A stretch of 64,000 bases of DNA from the NCBI GenBank assembly GCA_003260075.1, contig QLIY01000003.1:186001-250000 (forward strand). The letters run 5' to 3'. This DNA comes from Phallusia mammillata. Taxonomy: Eukaryota; Chordata; Ascidiacea; Phlebobranchia; Ascidiidae. The stretch's first letter is position 1. Every line of letters begins with the position of its first letter. Shown in pieces: positions 12,001 through 27,000 of the stretch. A program made the position numbers and the translations under genes. The notes under the pieces were generated by a model that worked only from the letters and a program-made list of their open reading frames with translations, was not told where the DNA came from and did no database searches.

Positions 12001-15000
12001 GATATTGCGCTGAAACCGTTCTAAACTTTTTACCTGTTTTAATTGATTTTTGCCTGTAGAACACGTCACGATAAGTTTGTGTCGAAAATCGATTTTTGAC
12101 AGCCATGTAACTTGGCATACTATTTCGTCAACGAAATATATGGTAAATGACATTAACTATCACATGTGTGCTTTTTAACGCATATACATTACTGGCATAT
12201 TACCGTCAGTGTTTTTGCTTATTGATTATGTTGCTACTAAACCATTATGCTCATTGTAATTTAAACCTAAAATGATTATGAACCCTTCTTAAATTACAGG
12301 AAAGATTTAGAGATTGTATAAACGGGGTTCCTGGTGACAACGGTTGTGAAATTGATGGTTCAACAGAAATTTTGGAATGCAATACTAACCGATGTGGTAT
12401 GTTCAAAATTGATTTTGTTACTTTGCCTTGACATTACCGAAACGTTTTTACAACCAAAACTATACAGACGAATAGTATTTTTTTCTAAATGTACATCGTT
12501 GTTAAAATTTGTATTTCTGAAAAACAGATCCACCTCCCAAACCAGTCCTTGACAGTAAGTTGCACAGCATCCACACTAACAGTGCAAAATCATACTAACG
12601 TCGTAACTATTTAGTTTATTCACTAACATATATAACATGTACTAACCAATAAAATACGTACAGTACTAACCATTACTATAAATATTGTACTTAATGCATT
12701 TTTAAATCGTAACTGCATGCTTTTTACACTTTTCTCCGGTTTTATTGTGGTATATGTAACTTACATATTTTAAACACTCTTTTATTCTTGGCAAATTGTT
12801 AACTTTCATGTTTAAAAGTACATCATTTTCACATACAAAATCAGCAAAAAACACTTGTTTCAGCTATTGCATACATCAATTGATATATTGGAACGAAATT
12901 TTCAGATTGTACTTTATTGGATATTGGCTTCATCATTGATTCAAGCAGCAGCATCGGAAGCGATAACTTCGAAACTGTGCGAAGTTTCTTGCGATCAATA
13001 ATGCGACTCTTGAATGTTGGGCTTGACAAAACGAGGGTAAGATTTCAAACCTGCCCAGTGCAGTCAAAAAAGAAACTTATTTTGTTGTTGACATTGAAGG
13101 ACAGTTTAAGTTTGTTTATGGTTAACGTTTAAGTTTTACGAACTTTTTCTGTGTTTTGTGAAACCTTACCTTATTTGTACGCATTAGTTTGCTTTCGTTA
13201 TTCTTGGTGTCCCTGTATTGAAACTTTATTCCCTCAGGTTGCTGCCCTACGATACAACAGAGATGTTTATCCTCTGTGGAGTTTCGCTCAGTCAACCAGC
13301 ACTGACGATCTAATCGACAGAATCAATCGAGTAGTTTACAACGGATCTGGTACCCTCACCGGTCAAGCACTTTCCTACGCAGCAGCAAACATGTTTACAG
13401 AAGCGGAGGGTGATCGACCAACTGTTGCTGACCTTGCTGTGGTGTTAACCGATGGCAGAGCGCAAGACAGGCCGGATAGCACTGTTGATGTAAGTTATTT
13501 TTTCGTCTTGTAATGTTTGCGCTTGTGAGCACTACTTTCTGGTGGGTAGTTACCGTAATTATATACTCCCAAATAAAATGGTCATTTCGGATAGGGTCTA
13601 TGCTTTATAAATTGTAATACGACCTAACATTACTGAATAAACGACTTAGCATTACTATAAAACAAATATTTAGAAGTGAAGAAAGGTTTAACTATTTAAT
13701 TGTCACTAAACGAATTGTATTTGCAGTTTCTGAAGGAGAATGGTGTCATCGTGGTGGCGATCGCGGTCACCGAACGAATTGACGTTGAGGAAATCAATGC
13801 GATTGCATCAGATCCGGATAGCACTTACGCCTTCTTCGTTGAAGATTTCGAAGGATTGCTAGAAGTGGTCGAGAACGTGGCGTCATTTGCATGTGGCAGA
13901 GGTTAGTAATATTGTGGTACAGTTTAAACCCACATGAAAATTAAAAGTGACATGACGATTTATGTGCTTAGTGTGTATATAAAGATCTACACCTTACTGT
14001 ATTATAACATATAAGTTTATTTTATCAGCTACGTGGGGTGAATGGGGTCCTTGGACACCGTGCCCTCGAACATGCGGAGGAAGTCCTCGCGTCAGAGAGA
14101 GACAATGTGTTGGCGGTTTCGGCACCAACGCAGGAATATGTCCCGAAGGTGTAAGCAGTCAGAGTGAGGTAAGAACTCTTGTTCTGTGAACATGTCTTCG
14201 TGTCTATTTGGAGGTGTAATGTTGCGTGACAAATACTCCGACCAGAGTTGCAAACGGGCCTGAAATTGGAGCCCGAACCGGACCCGAACCCGAAAGTACA
14301 AACCCGACCTGAACCTGAATCGTTTTTGAGCACCCCGTTTAGGCCCGAAAGCTTGATTGTCAGGCCTATACATTGAAGCCTCAGGAAAGACCAAGACAAC
14401 AAACACAATTGATCTTGAACAAAGCGTTATAGGGCTGTTTGACATTAGGTCATTTTTTTTTAAGAAACCTAAGCCCGAACTCGGCCCGACTTACAACTCT
14501 GACCAAGGCACCTTTTTTAAAAAAAAATATTTTTAACACCACCTATATCATGTTTTGATATCATTATTCAATTACCTGGCAATCGATCCCGATTTTCACG
14601 CTATTAGTGGTTTGCCGCAAACTGCCGCAAAACGCTTTACACCATTGGGTTGAATATAAAGGGTCACGATTTTAACGCTACAAATGTCGCACACAGATTT
14701 GCAACACATCACCTTGTCCGAACTGGTCTCCGTGGACGCAAAACGACGAATGCTCAGCGCCCTGTGGTGGAGGCGTCTTACAAAGAAATCGTATCTGTAT
14801 TTTCGGCACTGCTGGCCAACCTGGTTGTGAGGGATCGGAAGTCAACAGCACCGACTGCAATACACAGGTACAGTAGACTTCATTTTGGTGGAACTTTATA
14901 CAGATTCAGTCGCAGCAAGCGGATAGGCATCATCACCTACAGTGGAGTGATGCCGACAGGTTTCTTGTGGAGGCTGAAAGTTGTAGGATACAGGAATGAC

Positions 15001-18000
15001 TTCTCATCGTAACCGATATTTTTCACATGCTAGACTTGCCCAACGTGGTCACCTTGGAGCAACTGGGGTGACTGCGATAAATCCTGCGGTGGAGGTGATC
15101 GTTTTAGGTCACGATCATGTAATGGTGGATCGCCTGGGACCACCGGTTGCATTGGGCCAGAAACGCAAACTGGATCCTGTAATAGCAGGGTATGTTACTG
15201 CATCTATGTAGCTGTGGTGAAACACACAGATCGTTACCGGTTATTGCTTTCTCGTAGTTTTGTCCCGAATGGTCGGGCTGGGCACAGTGGACCGACTGCA
15301 CGTTGTCTTGTGGCAACGGCACATCAACCCGCAGGCGAATTTGTTTGTATTCATCACCCGGTAGTGAGTGCTCGGGTCCAGATTCCCAAACTATACCGTG
15401 CAATGGCCAGGTGAGAGGGCCGGGTTTGTCATTACTAACCTGCCTCTCAACTTGCAACCTCTCTGTCTATCCTTTACTTGACTTTTCTATCGTTACTAAC
15501 AAGCGATTCCTTTCGCTGAATTTCTTCCCAGGATCTCTATCATTCAACGATATTACAAAATTTCGTTGCTAACAATGATGAAGACTTCTACTAACAGCCT
15601 TTGAATCAAGGGCTCAATTTTCTTGTAAAAATTTCCGAACAGCTAACAGGTGCTTTTTGTTGCCTGTTTTGAACATGGGCTAACTGTGGCGGTTTGTGCC
15701 GTGCGTTTGTAGCCATGTCCTCGTTGGACGCCATGGACACCGTGGAGCGACTGTTCAGTGACGTGTGGAGGTTCTCGCGTCAGTCGAAGTCGAGAATGTG
15801 AGTACGGAGTCAATGGGGGACCAGGATGTCGCGGATTAAGAGCGGAATCAAAGAGTTGTGCCAGTCTGGTAGGTTCATGTCTTTTAATAATGGTTTTCTT
15901 GATTTTACAACGTGTTTTTTGGGGACTTATTACTTTCATTGGTTTTCGTAAAGTTTAGAGCTCAAATAGCAGTTTACTTTATATTGCTAAAGGTCTTAAA
16001 ACTGTTGTACGCTTACTTCTAAACTACACAAAACAGGTAACTGTCTTGGATGGCTTATTAAACTCTGTAAACACTGCTAAAATCAACAATGTTTTTTTTA
16101 AACACGACGAATGCTTTTATTATCGCTTCAAGAGGTGATGATATAAATATAAGCCTGAAGCTAGCGTGTGTTAAACCACCACTTTGGTTGTAGATTTGTT
16201 CGACTTGGTCCAACTGGCGACCCTGGAGCCCATGTAGTAAGACATGCGGTGAAGGAACGCGGAAGAGAGCACGTGACTGCACAGGTGATCCCTCGATTGT
16301 CCCTGTGTGCGCCGGAGATGAAAGCGAAGAGCAAACTTGTATTCTGAGAGTAAGCTAATTTTCTTTCAGATTTTACAACACAAAAATCTGCAGAACCAAG
16401 TTTCAATTTCTGTTGTAACTGTATTGCTAAAAACTTTACAATGGTTTTTAAACAACTGTCTCTCCGTTGCTTACATACTATTTCAAACGAGATTTTACGT
16501 TTTCATATTACCAAACAGATATTTAGAGAAGTAAATCTCCCTTGTCACGACTTTTACCTTTTGAAACAAAGCATCATTTTCATTCTATAATAGCGCAATT
16601 TTCATTGAAGGTTAAAGATTCTTGCCAAGTAGCGTATGGTAACAACTTACATTACTTACTAAAATAACAACAGTCCAAATTATATACGTGCTTATTGAAT
16701 ATAGCTCAAAATGTAGTCATCTTATCACTTCAAGTTTAATTATTTTTTATGTTTTATGCTTGTGTTTTTTTCAGTCAATTTGTCCAAGTTGGGAGATATG
16801 GACCGGTACGCCGGATGACGTGGAAGAATGTTCTAGAACTTGTGGAGGTGGAACTTATATCCAGAGGAGAAGATGTATTGAAGGTTTGCCTGGTGAGAGC
16901 GGATGCACTGGTAACCCGACTCGTTTGGCTACCTGTAACGAACAGGTAAGATTAAGTGCGGTTTTGTCGTTTCAATATTGTTTGTTTGTACGAAAATCGA
17001 TTTGCAGAGATTTTAGTTTTAGTTTTTGATTGTGGCTTTTTATTAATTAACATTGCGCATGTCCTGTTTAATGGGTAATCAGCTGTTAAAATCCGGTTGT
17101 TGCGGTGTATAAGTGAAAAATAAGTCATATCATTTACATGTCAACTGATGGCCTTAAAATTAGTTGCAGGTTGAAGATAGCTCAATATATCTTGCGTTTT
17201 ACAGCCTTGTAGTTCTTGGGGCGACTGGGGATCGTGGTCAGGATGCAGTAAAACTTGTGGTCAAGGTTTTCGAATCGCCGAACGTGTTTGTTACCGTGGT
17301 GAGGAAGTTGTCAACGATTGCCTAGGATCCGTCCAAAGGCAAGATGTCTGTTATTCAAAGGTTGGTGGCTTAATCAGTTTTTTATTTTGCATAAGTATGC
17401 AATGAGAGGCATGGTGTTGCTTCACCACTGAGAGTGACAGTAGTTAACGACACATGTGATATTTATGTCTTGTATGTACAGCCCACGATATAAATTGATT
17501 TTAACAAATCCAACACCGACAGGCACAGGGCCATGGCCCAGTATTTATCACTCCCTGTTCCAATAATATAAAAACTTTAAAAAAAATAAACTATGCTAGC
17601 AGTCAAGAAAACAAAAACAAAAGAGAAAACAAAAACAAAAGAGTTCTAACTATATGATTGCATTTGTGTTTAAATAGTTAGTTGTTTTACCTTTTTGTTA
17701 CATATTTGGACATTTTGAATGTTAGGCGGCCATAACTTGGGTATTCTCATGTTGTACTGAGACTATATGCCTAGAGGTCATTGGACTAAATCAGTTTGAG
17801 AAACAATGTTCTGTTTGAATAGTTTGTTTTTGGTGGACACATTACCACCAATTTGTATTTCTTTCTTTAGGACTGTGCTCAATGGTCAAACTGGGGAAGT
17901 TGGTCAGGTTGCAGTTTGACCTGTGGTGGTGGTGGAACGCGATCTATGAAAAGATTTTGCTACAACTACGAAGAAGCAATAAACGAGTGCGAAGGACCGG

Positions 18001-21000
18001 ACGAGAGCATGGAGGCTTGCAACAATCAGGTAGAGTAAAACCGTCTCTGCGTTAGTTGACTTTAACTTTCAGTTTACTATAACAAAAATTGTTTGTTCAG
18101 AACTGCCCTGAATGGACAGCATGGCAGCAGTGGGGTGAATGTGATAAGAATTGCGGAGGTGGATCACGAATCAGAATCCGCGCTTGTTCAGTGGACGAAG
18201 AAGGAGTTCTAGGATGTATCGGTCGCTCATTCGACACAGAGTATTGCAACGGTCAGGTATGTATCGCAGTGTATAAATATTAGTAAAAACTTGTCAAATG
18301 GACACACCAAAGTATCGAACACGTGAACAACTTTCAACGTGTGTTTTCTCTTTCAAATAACTGGGGACTTCTAAGTTCTAACTATAGCGGGTTTAAGTCC
18401 TGCTTTGCTGTTAAGTCGGTAGAAAGCTTCCTAAATTGCATAGGGTCGGCGCTGGAAATGCGAATATTTTTCTAAAAGCTTTTTGCTCCCAGCTGTAGCG
18501 CTTACCGCCCGCAGGTATTCCAAAAACTTTCTACATGTATCGTTTACTAAGCCCTCTAAGTCTGTTTTCAAATGCAATACCCTGTTTTGTTCCCGACAAT
18601 TTTCGATTTTTCAGTGGGTTAGCCTCTAAATAAAACTTTTTTGTCTTTTTTATTCTCAGGCTTGTGCTTATTGGTCGTTGTGGAGTGAATGGAGCGGGTG
18701 TGGAGTTACTTGCGGTCAATCTACTCAGACAAGACGTCGTATTTGTGTGAACAGGATCGAGGGCGTACAAACTTGCGAAGGCGCTAGTTCGGAAACAATA
18801 CAATGCACCGACCTACCAGTAGGTTTTTATTGTAATCTAACACTAAATCTAACTTTCCTTTGATCATGGTTAAAGAACTGCAACATCAATCTACAACACA
18901 GCGCAAACAATTAGTTATACAGGAAATTTAGCGAAAGGTCATAGTTAGTCGCCGAATCATGAAAACACTAATAGGTTTGTTGGATATGAGTGTATACCTT
19001 TACCTAAGTTAGGCAATATTTCCTAGTGCTGGCAATAAAAATCATTATTAACTTCCAATTTTACATATAATGTTTGGTTACACATTTTGCTCTTTTTGTT
19101 TATTGTTGAAAGCTTCGCTAGACTCTGGTTTCTGTGTATGTTTTCTTAAATCTTGACTTGTGTTCAGAACTGTCCAACCTGGAGCAATTGGAACAACTGG
19201 TCGCCGTGCAATGTGCCTTGCGGTCAAGGAATCCGCGAACGCACCAGAGTTTGTAACAATGATGCAGAACAGTTTGGTCTCTGTTACGGACCCGACAAAC
19301 AAACTGACATCTGCCAAGATCTGGTAAATCATCTTCAATTATTCACAACATTTTTTCCGATTTTTTTATTTTATTTTAGTTATCCAAAAAAGGCTCTAGT
19401 CTAAAGTTAGGCTAATGTCTTGGCACTAGGTGGGACACATGAAACGCCAATAAAGACAAAAAATGTGATCACTACGTACTTATAAACCGTTTACATTTTT
19501 TAAAGCATTTTAACCAAAATTGACATTGAAATTCTGATTTCTGTTTCTGGGTCACAAAAAAGCTTAAGTTAATATCAAGCTCAAGTAATAAATAAAATTT
19601 GCTCAGGTTTGTCCATACTGGTCAGAGTGGACGGGATACAGTTCATGTACGGATTCTTGCGGTGGTGGAAGCCGAACACGAACAAGATCCTGTTTGCCAG
19701 AAGGAGCAGACTGTTCCGAACTTGGTCCTCTGCTGGAAACATTGAAATGCAACGAACATGTAAGACAAAGTTACATATTTTTGGGCGCCCAAATATCGAA
19801 GTGATGTGTAACCTTACCAATTTGAACAAAGGCAACCTTTAATTTTCTTACACAATTTTGAGTTAAACGCTTTGTATATCGGCTATTGTAGAAATGTCCA
19901 GAATGGTCGAAATGGACGCCATGGAGAGACTGCTCCTTGACGTGTGGATCAGGTGAAAGGTCAAGAATGCGTATGTGTCTGAACGAATACGGAGAAGGTG
20001 GTTGTGATGGTGACGATCAGATGATCGAGGTCTGCAACAACCAGGTATGTCTTTATTAATTACAAATCACTACGGGTATAGCATGCACTATTGAAACAAA
20101 CTGTTTGTGTCCATAGCAATGTCCATCATGGGCTTCTTGGTCGGATTGGAGCGACTGCAGCGAAACCTGTGCCGGTGGCCTCAGACGGAGAAAACGAACT
20201 TGCTCGAACGGATTTCCAGGCGAACTTGGATGTCTGGGCGACGAAAGCAATGAAGAAACTTGTAACCTGCAGGTTTGTATTTACAACAAAAAGTAAATAC
20301 GAAGTTGTCCGTATTCCCCTTTCTCGTTGCCTTGTGCACTGACTTTAATAGAAAAGTTAAATACAGAGATCTATGTGATGGAAGTTTTAACTTCCACTTT
20401 GCTTTTAGATTGTACATTTACATAACTTCTGACACCTATTTATTCAATTCTGTGCAGCCCTGTCCTGAATGGACAACTTGGGGAGAATGGACAAGTTGCT
20501 CGGAATCATGTGGCAGTTTTGCGAGTAGGTCACGTGTTCGTGGATGCAGTAACGGTATGCCGGGACAATATGGATGTATGGGAGATGATTCCCAAACCGA
20601 ATCTTGCAAATTAGGAGTAAGTTTCGGGTTTTGAGCCTTTTTGTTGGGACTGGTAAATGACATGTGCACGTGTAATGCGATATAGGTAAAAGAGTTTTTA
20701 AGTTTTGTAAGGTGCAAGCAAACCAGAACCGTTTAAAAACTAATCTACCACCATATAAAGTTCAAACAATTCAGCATGGTAGATTTTATAGTCGAGACTA
20801 AACCATACCTACACACATTTAAGGTTGCAATCGGCTTACTGCTGAGTGCAGAACAAACTTTTGTATAGTAATCCACACAAAGCTAGGCAAAAATTAAGAT
20901 CTTGAGGCAAATATTCTGACAGCGTAGTGATTATTTGTCAATTTCTAGATGTGTCCATTCTGGTCGACTTGGGCGCCATGGCAACAGTGTACTGCCCCGT

Positions 21001-24000
21001 GCGCAGGTGGAACCAGGTCACGTGTTCGACTTTGTGTGAACGGTCGCACCGGATTCAACGATTGCGAAGGAGACGTTTCCATGACGGTTGCATGCAACAT
21101 ACAGGTTTGTATTGTAATTTCGTACGCTCCGTGATATGACCTAAATATTTCATTTGCATTTAAAATAATTTGAAAGCGTGAACTATTTTTTATGTTTTAA
21201 ATCAGAGCTTGTTTTAATTATAAATTAGAACTTTTTTTAATTAACCGATTTCTGCATTTTTTTCTAAATAAGAATCCTTTGAACACAAAAAGCAATTTTA
21301 TGTATTGACTTAACCCGCCTAGTTGTACCAAACGCCAGTAAGTGGGCGGTACTGAGTATGAAAAACCCTTTATCAGACCGGGAAATAAACAAAGTCTTAA
21401 GCTTCACAATGTTTTTTTTCAGGAGTGTCCAACGTGGAGTCAATGGGGTGAATTCGACGAATGCAGTAATGATTGTGGAGTTGGAATGCAAACGCGCAAC
21501 AGGACATGCTTGAATGGTTATGCCGGTGACGTGGGCTGCGAAGGGTCCGACGTCGACCGCATTGCTTGTGTTGGAGAGGTGAGCAGTTGTTTTTGGCGTT
21601 CATTTTTACCTTTAGTGCGACGTTTATTACCAACATAAAATTTGAAGCGCAAAATGTATGTACAGTAAAATAAGCCTTGATTAAATAAGTTCTGATTAAA
21701 TATGATAAACCCTTTTAAAGGGGGGTTTGTTTGCAGTTTGTGATCTTTTTGTTTGTGGGCAGCATAGCGTTTATAAACTTAATATACTAATAATGTTAAA
21801 TTTTAGGTTTATTAAGTTCAGTGTATCTTGTAGAACTGTGCAACTTGGACACCGTGGACAACCTGGACTCAATGTACTCAGACTTGTGGCATTGGAACAC
21901 GTTCTCATCGACGAACTTGCCTGAGAAATAGCATTCCTAGTGTTGGATGTAGGGGATACGCGGTTGTCGAAGAACCTTGCTATGGAACGGTAAGTTACGC
22001 GATATTATTCAGTTTGTTGTCTAATATATCATTTAAATCGCTTCTTATACGAAGTTGAAAAAAACTTAAACTTTCCATATGAATATTTACTTCGGATTTA
22101 ACCTGTGCTGACGAATATTGGTAATGGATATTATTTAATTAAGTATTTCGTGCCAAAAATAGTGGCTTGGTGCTGGACAATGACTACAATTACCAGTAGT
22201 TAAACAACATCATTTTACGTTTCAACATACATCTACCTACTGTCTAACTCTAAAACATACCCATAAAACCCAAATCTGAAAACACTATAATTTTAAATGA
22301 ACAAGTCGAGAACTGCTTAATTGTAACGCCTCGATCTGCGATTTCGGTTAAAACTCTGCCGCTATATCCATAGTCTTTATTTTAAAATATTGTTAATTTT
22401 CAGGCCTGTCCGACTTGGTCACACTGGGGTTACTGGACAGCTTGCTCCCAAACATGCGCTGGAGGTTTCCGTGACAGGATGCGAGTTTGTATCAACGTTG
22501 GAAATGATGAAGCTGGTTGTCCTGGATCTGACACCATGACTGATGAATGCAACATATTTGTAAGAATCCCACAATTATTTATGTACTGAGAATAGTTTAT
22601 GTATTTTAGAATGTTTATTTTCTTAAAACTTGACAACGAGGCAATGGAAATATTCTGTCGAAATAGATAGTCCAAAATTACGCAAAACATTTGGTAATGA
22701 GTCAGTTGTTCAGATAATGGGTCACGCCTGTCTTAGACCTTATCTGAAACATATTTAAAGGTTTATCAAGTAGCTATATCACTGTTATACTCGACTTGTA
22801 ATAAAAATGAAGAGATAAAAAGCATACAAATTGACTTTGATACACATAAAACTACTTTAAGCGCCATATTTTTGAAGCAAACTTACACCTGATCTTTACA
22901 ATAAATTGACAGGATTGTCCGACCTGGTCATCATGGTCCGAAACAGTTTCATGTTCTGCTGCATGTGGAGGTGGAGTTCGTGTGGTGACCAGAACTTGTA
23001 TTGGAGCGGCACAAGGAAGAACATGTGTTGGTGTCAGCAGACGGGAAGATTTCTGCAATGCTCAGGTTAGTTCCTTAACCGACAAATTGTTTTTACACAA
23101 CCTTTACTGAAATACTCAAATGCAAGTGAATCTTGGTAATAGTGTTTGTTGCCAAAAATTGGGTACTTTATGTTTCATCTTTTACCAATTGCCTAAATTG
23201 CGTTTGTTTTACAGCCTTGTCCAACTTGGTCGATGTGGGGTCAGTGGTCAGTGTGTTCAGCCCCCTGTGGCGAAGGAGTTCGTTCTCACACTCGAACTTG
23301 TCTGTATGGTGAAGTTGGAGATAACGGTTGTACCGGTGACGTGTCGGAATCATCCACATGTTTTGTCCGGGTAATTTACGTTCTATGCGTTACGCTCCAA
23401 AACGTTGTCATGTCTCTTCTTTTATAAAAAGAAATCTTATTATTTTCACTTTTTTAATATCCAAAAAAGTGTTTGTTAGTAGTAAAGATAATTGGCATCA
23501 TAAAAATTAAAAATAGAGTACAATCAGTTTGACTCAACCCAAAACCCGGTTATTATAACAGTAAGGCGATCTTACATCGTTATGACGAAATATGTGGGGA
23601 TTGTAATCTTCTTTCAACCTTTAGAACTGTCCGTCGTGGGAGGAATGGAAGGAATGGTCTGGTTGCTCTCGAACTTGTGGTGGTGGCAGACGCAGCAGAG
23701 TGCGATATTGCTTAAACGGGGATCGTGGAGTGGAAGGTTGTTTGGGAGATTTCGTGCAAAGCACCGCATGCAGCACACAGGTTTGGGAAAATTGTTGAAT
23801 TGAAAATTATTATTTGTCCACTTGTGTTTATTTAGCAAGCTTTATTTCTAATTTTTAGCCGTGTCCATACTGGAACAACTGGGGTGAATGGACAAGTTGT
23901 TCAGAGACATGTGGTGGTGGAACTCGCACACATATTAGGACTTGCAACAACGGTATCCCTGGTGATGCTGGGTGTCGAGGTGTCACTGAACAAACCGGAC

Positions 24001-27000
24001 ACTGCAACGTACAGGTACACTTCATTTGGTTTTCTTAAAACAACAATTTTCCGTTTAACAAACCGTATGTTACAATGTTCTAAGACAATCGATTTGTAAA
24101 ATTTAATTACAAACATTAAAGTTTTGCCTTCAGTTGTAATGTAAAATAAAAGAAGCTTGCATAGATTTTAAAAAAATACTTATATATTTTTACTTACTTA
24201 TGCATATTAATGGTCTGAACTTGTTTTATTTGTTGTTTAGGATTGCCCGATGTTTTCTGATTGGTCAGAATGGTCGTCATGTGGTGTGACGTGTGGACAG
24301 GGTATGAGGTCACATGTTCGTAGTTGTTTGTACGGAGTATTCGGGGATGTAGGATGCAACGATGGAGAACTCGCTGAAAAAGAAGATTGTTCAGTCGGGG
24401 TTAGTTGTCTCTTCTTTAATTTCTTGTTAATTTTGCTTAAAGTCAAAGTTTCAAAAATAAGTGACTCATATTGGTAACAGAATGTGGGGAACAGTCAATC
24501 AATTGTTTAAAAACGTCTTAGCAAACAATTTATAATTTTGGACTAAAATACTAAGAAATGAGTGATTCGCTTTTACCAAAAGTCACGCAGTAAAGTTAGG
24601 TCTTAATATAACTGCCATGCTTGGTTTTGTAAAGCTGTATCTATGTAGACCTTTGATTAAAATTACTCGCGATTTCTTCATACCTAATGCCAGATATATA
24701 TGTATCTAGTATTATCAGCTTAATGGGTGAAGTTATCAATGTGTTTGTTCTTTACAGTCTTGTCCCGCATGGTCTTCGTGGGAATCATGGAGTGATTGTA
24801 GTGAGGCATGTGGTGGAGGCTTCCAAACCCACTCCCGTGTTTGTGTTGTAGATGGGGACATCGCAATCGGATGCCCTGGACCTTCCTCTGAGTATCAGAC
24901 CTGCAATTCTGACGTAAGGATTGTGTTGAGGCTTTGAAAGCTACCACAATGAAAACTGTTTAATAAATAAATCTCCTGCCACACATCGCCACAGTGGCAG
25001 TTTTTAATTAAATTTTTTGCAAACTTGTATATTACGAACATTATATTTTCCTTTGCACTGATGATGACAAAAGCGATTTTGTTTGTTGGCTTTTGGGCAG
25101 TTTTTCGGGTCAACGTAGATTATTAAACAAAAGTGCTAAATCAAAATCCGTTGCACATTTTTTGTTCAAATAAAAAAGTAGATTTTTTTGGTCTAAAAAT
25201 CCCAACATGTGTTGTAGGCTTGTGTTTTCTGGAGCCCTTGGAACCCTTGGCGTCACTGTAGTTTCACATGTGGTGGCGGTAAAAGGTTAAGGTCTCGTAT
25301 GTGTCTGAACGGAGAGGCAGGTCAACTCGGCTGTGAAGGACCAACGGCGGAAGAGCTATCTTGCAACACACAGGTACTAAAACTCAATGCTAAAACAAAG
25401 TCCAGTTTGAACTAAAGCGAAACATGCGTGGTTCTTAAACCTAATGTTTAAATATGTCAATTTACAAAGATGTTTCACAATAAAGGTCGATTTTAAGTGG
25501 CTTTTAAAATTGTGTCATTAACAAACTGAATCAAAGTAATTTGATAAACCTTTCTATTGTTTGAGGAAAAAATTAAACAAGTGTTTGAAAAAGCTGAGAT
25601 AATATAATTTTTTAAAGCTGCAATGGTATAAACGGTAGAAAACATGTCACCATAGAAATATGTATTTACGGTCGGTTGTGTTTTTTAGGAATGTCCGACA
25701 TGGGCGCCATGGGAAGAGTGGGACGGTTGTAGCGCCCCTTGTGGTGGCGGACGAACTTTCAGGTCACGTACTTGTGTGAACGGTGGATTCGGTTCACAAG
25801 GTTGCGAAGGTTCTTACGTTGAAAGCAACGAATGCAACACTCAGGTAATGAATCCAAACTGTTTTCATATGTTCATACGCTTTCTTATTTTAATGTTCTA
25901 ATTGTTAAATTCAGGCTTGTCCGACGTGGACTCAGTGGTCACCATACAGTGATTGTTCGGTAACATGTGGACGTGGAACTCGATTCAGAACTCGCAAATG
26001 TTCAGGACTTGGCTGTTTTAACTCAACAAGTGAACGGAGAACCATCAGCTGCGTCCGCGGGGTAGGAGCATATCTTTAGATATTGTTTATGTCGAGTGTG
26101 TTTGCCACAACTTATGCATACACATTTAAAGTTGTTTTAAAACTTTGCAAAAAGGATTTTTGTTCATTTTAAACCACTGTCGCAGTGTAAACGTTAATCG
26201 ACGTTTCTCAAAAAATGCAATTGTTTGAAAAAATGCCGAGTTAAAAAGTGCGCTTGGATTGGTATTTAACCACTTAAAGGCGTTCTACGCTATAAACGTC
26301 TGTGTACAAAATTCCATGTGCCGAATGAGTTTTATTTTTTCCCAATACCACATCTTTTGTTTTGTTGAAACAATTGCTATATATTTAGCTAGATATTTTT
26401 GAGTGATTCCAGGCAAATTTACTTTTGTTTAATAAACAATGTGTTTTAATTCAGCAATGCGCCTATTGGACGGACTGGGGCGACTGGTCATCATGCAGTC
26501 GTTCGTGTGGTGAAACTGGAACTTACACAAGATACAGAATATGTGTGGGTGGAAATGCTGGGGATGCCGGCTGTGAAGGAACTGCGTCAGAAGAAGGATT
26601 GTGCGGAGGCGGGGTAGGTTTCCACTGTGAACGATGTGCAAAATACAGTGTTGATATTTGAAACAAGTCTAGTTGCAACCTGATTTTTGTCTTAAGTGAC
26701 CTAAAAGTTATCAAAACATGTTAGGCGTTTGGTACGAGTTCTGTACAACTAAACAGTTGTCTTAACTTTTTATTGCAAAATATTTCCTGAACCCGAGTAG
26801 TCGGTACCGAGCACCGCTGTTTTTGATGCTCGGTGCTCGGCCGAGCAGTTGCACAAACTGGCCCGAGCATTAAGTTTGCATTACTATGCCCTGTAAACGA
26901 AACTATTGCTCGAAAGGGTATCCAAGAACAAAAATCACTGTTTTATTAAATGCGTCAGATTTTGGAATAACGCGTCTTTCTTGGGTCTGTGTAGCTTAAC

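Noticed and set aside
18380..18520. Possible tRNA-derived SINE or tRNA gene (GGGTTTAAGTCC resembles a B box)
   Set aside because: No A box at the right distance, no cloverleaf and no poly-A or T end. Not supportable.
20275..20634. Plus-strand frame of 119 codons ending in TSR B16
   Set aside because: Only the part from 20458 is exon. The upstream part is intron and is not in frame with B15.
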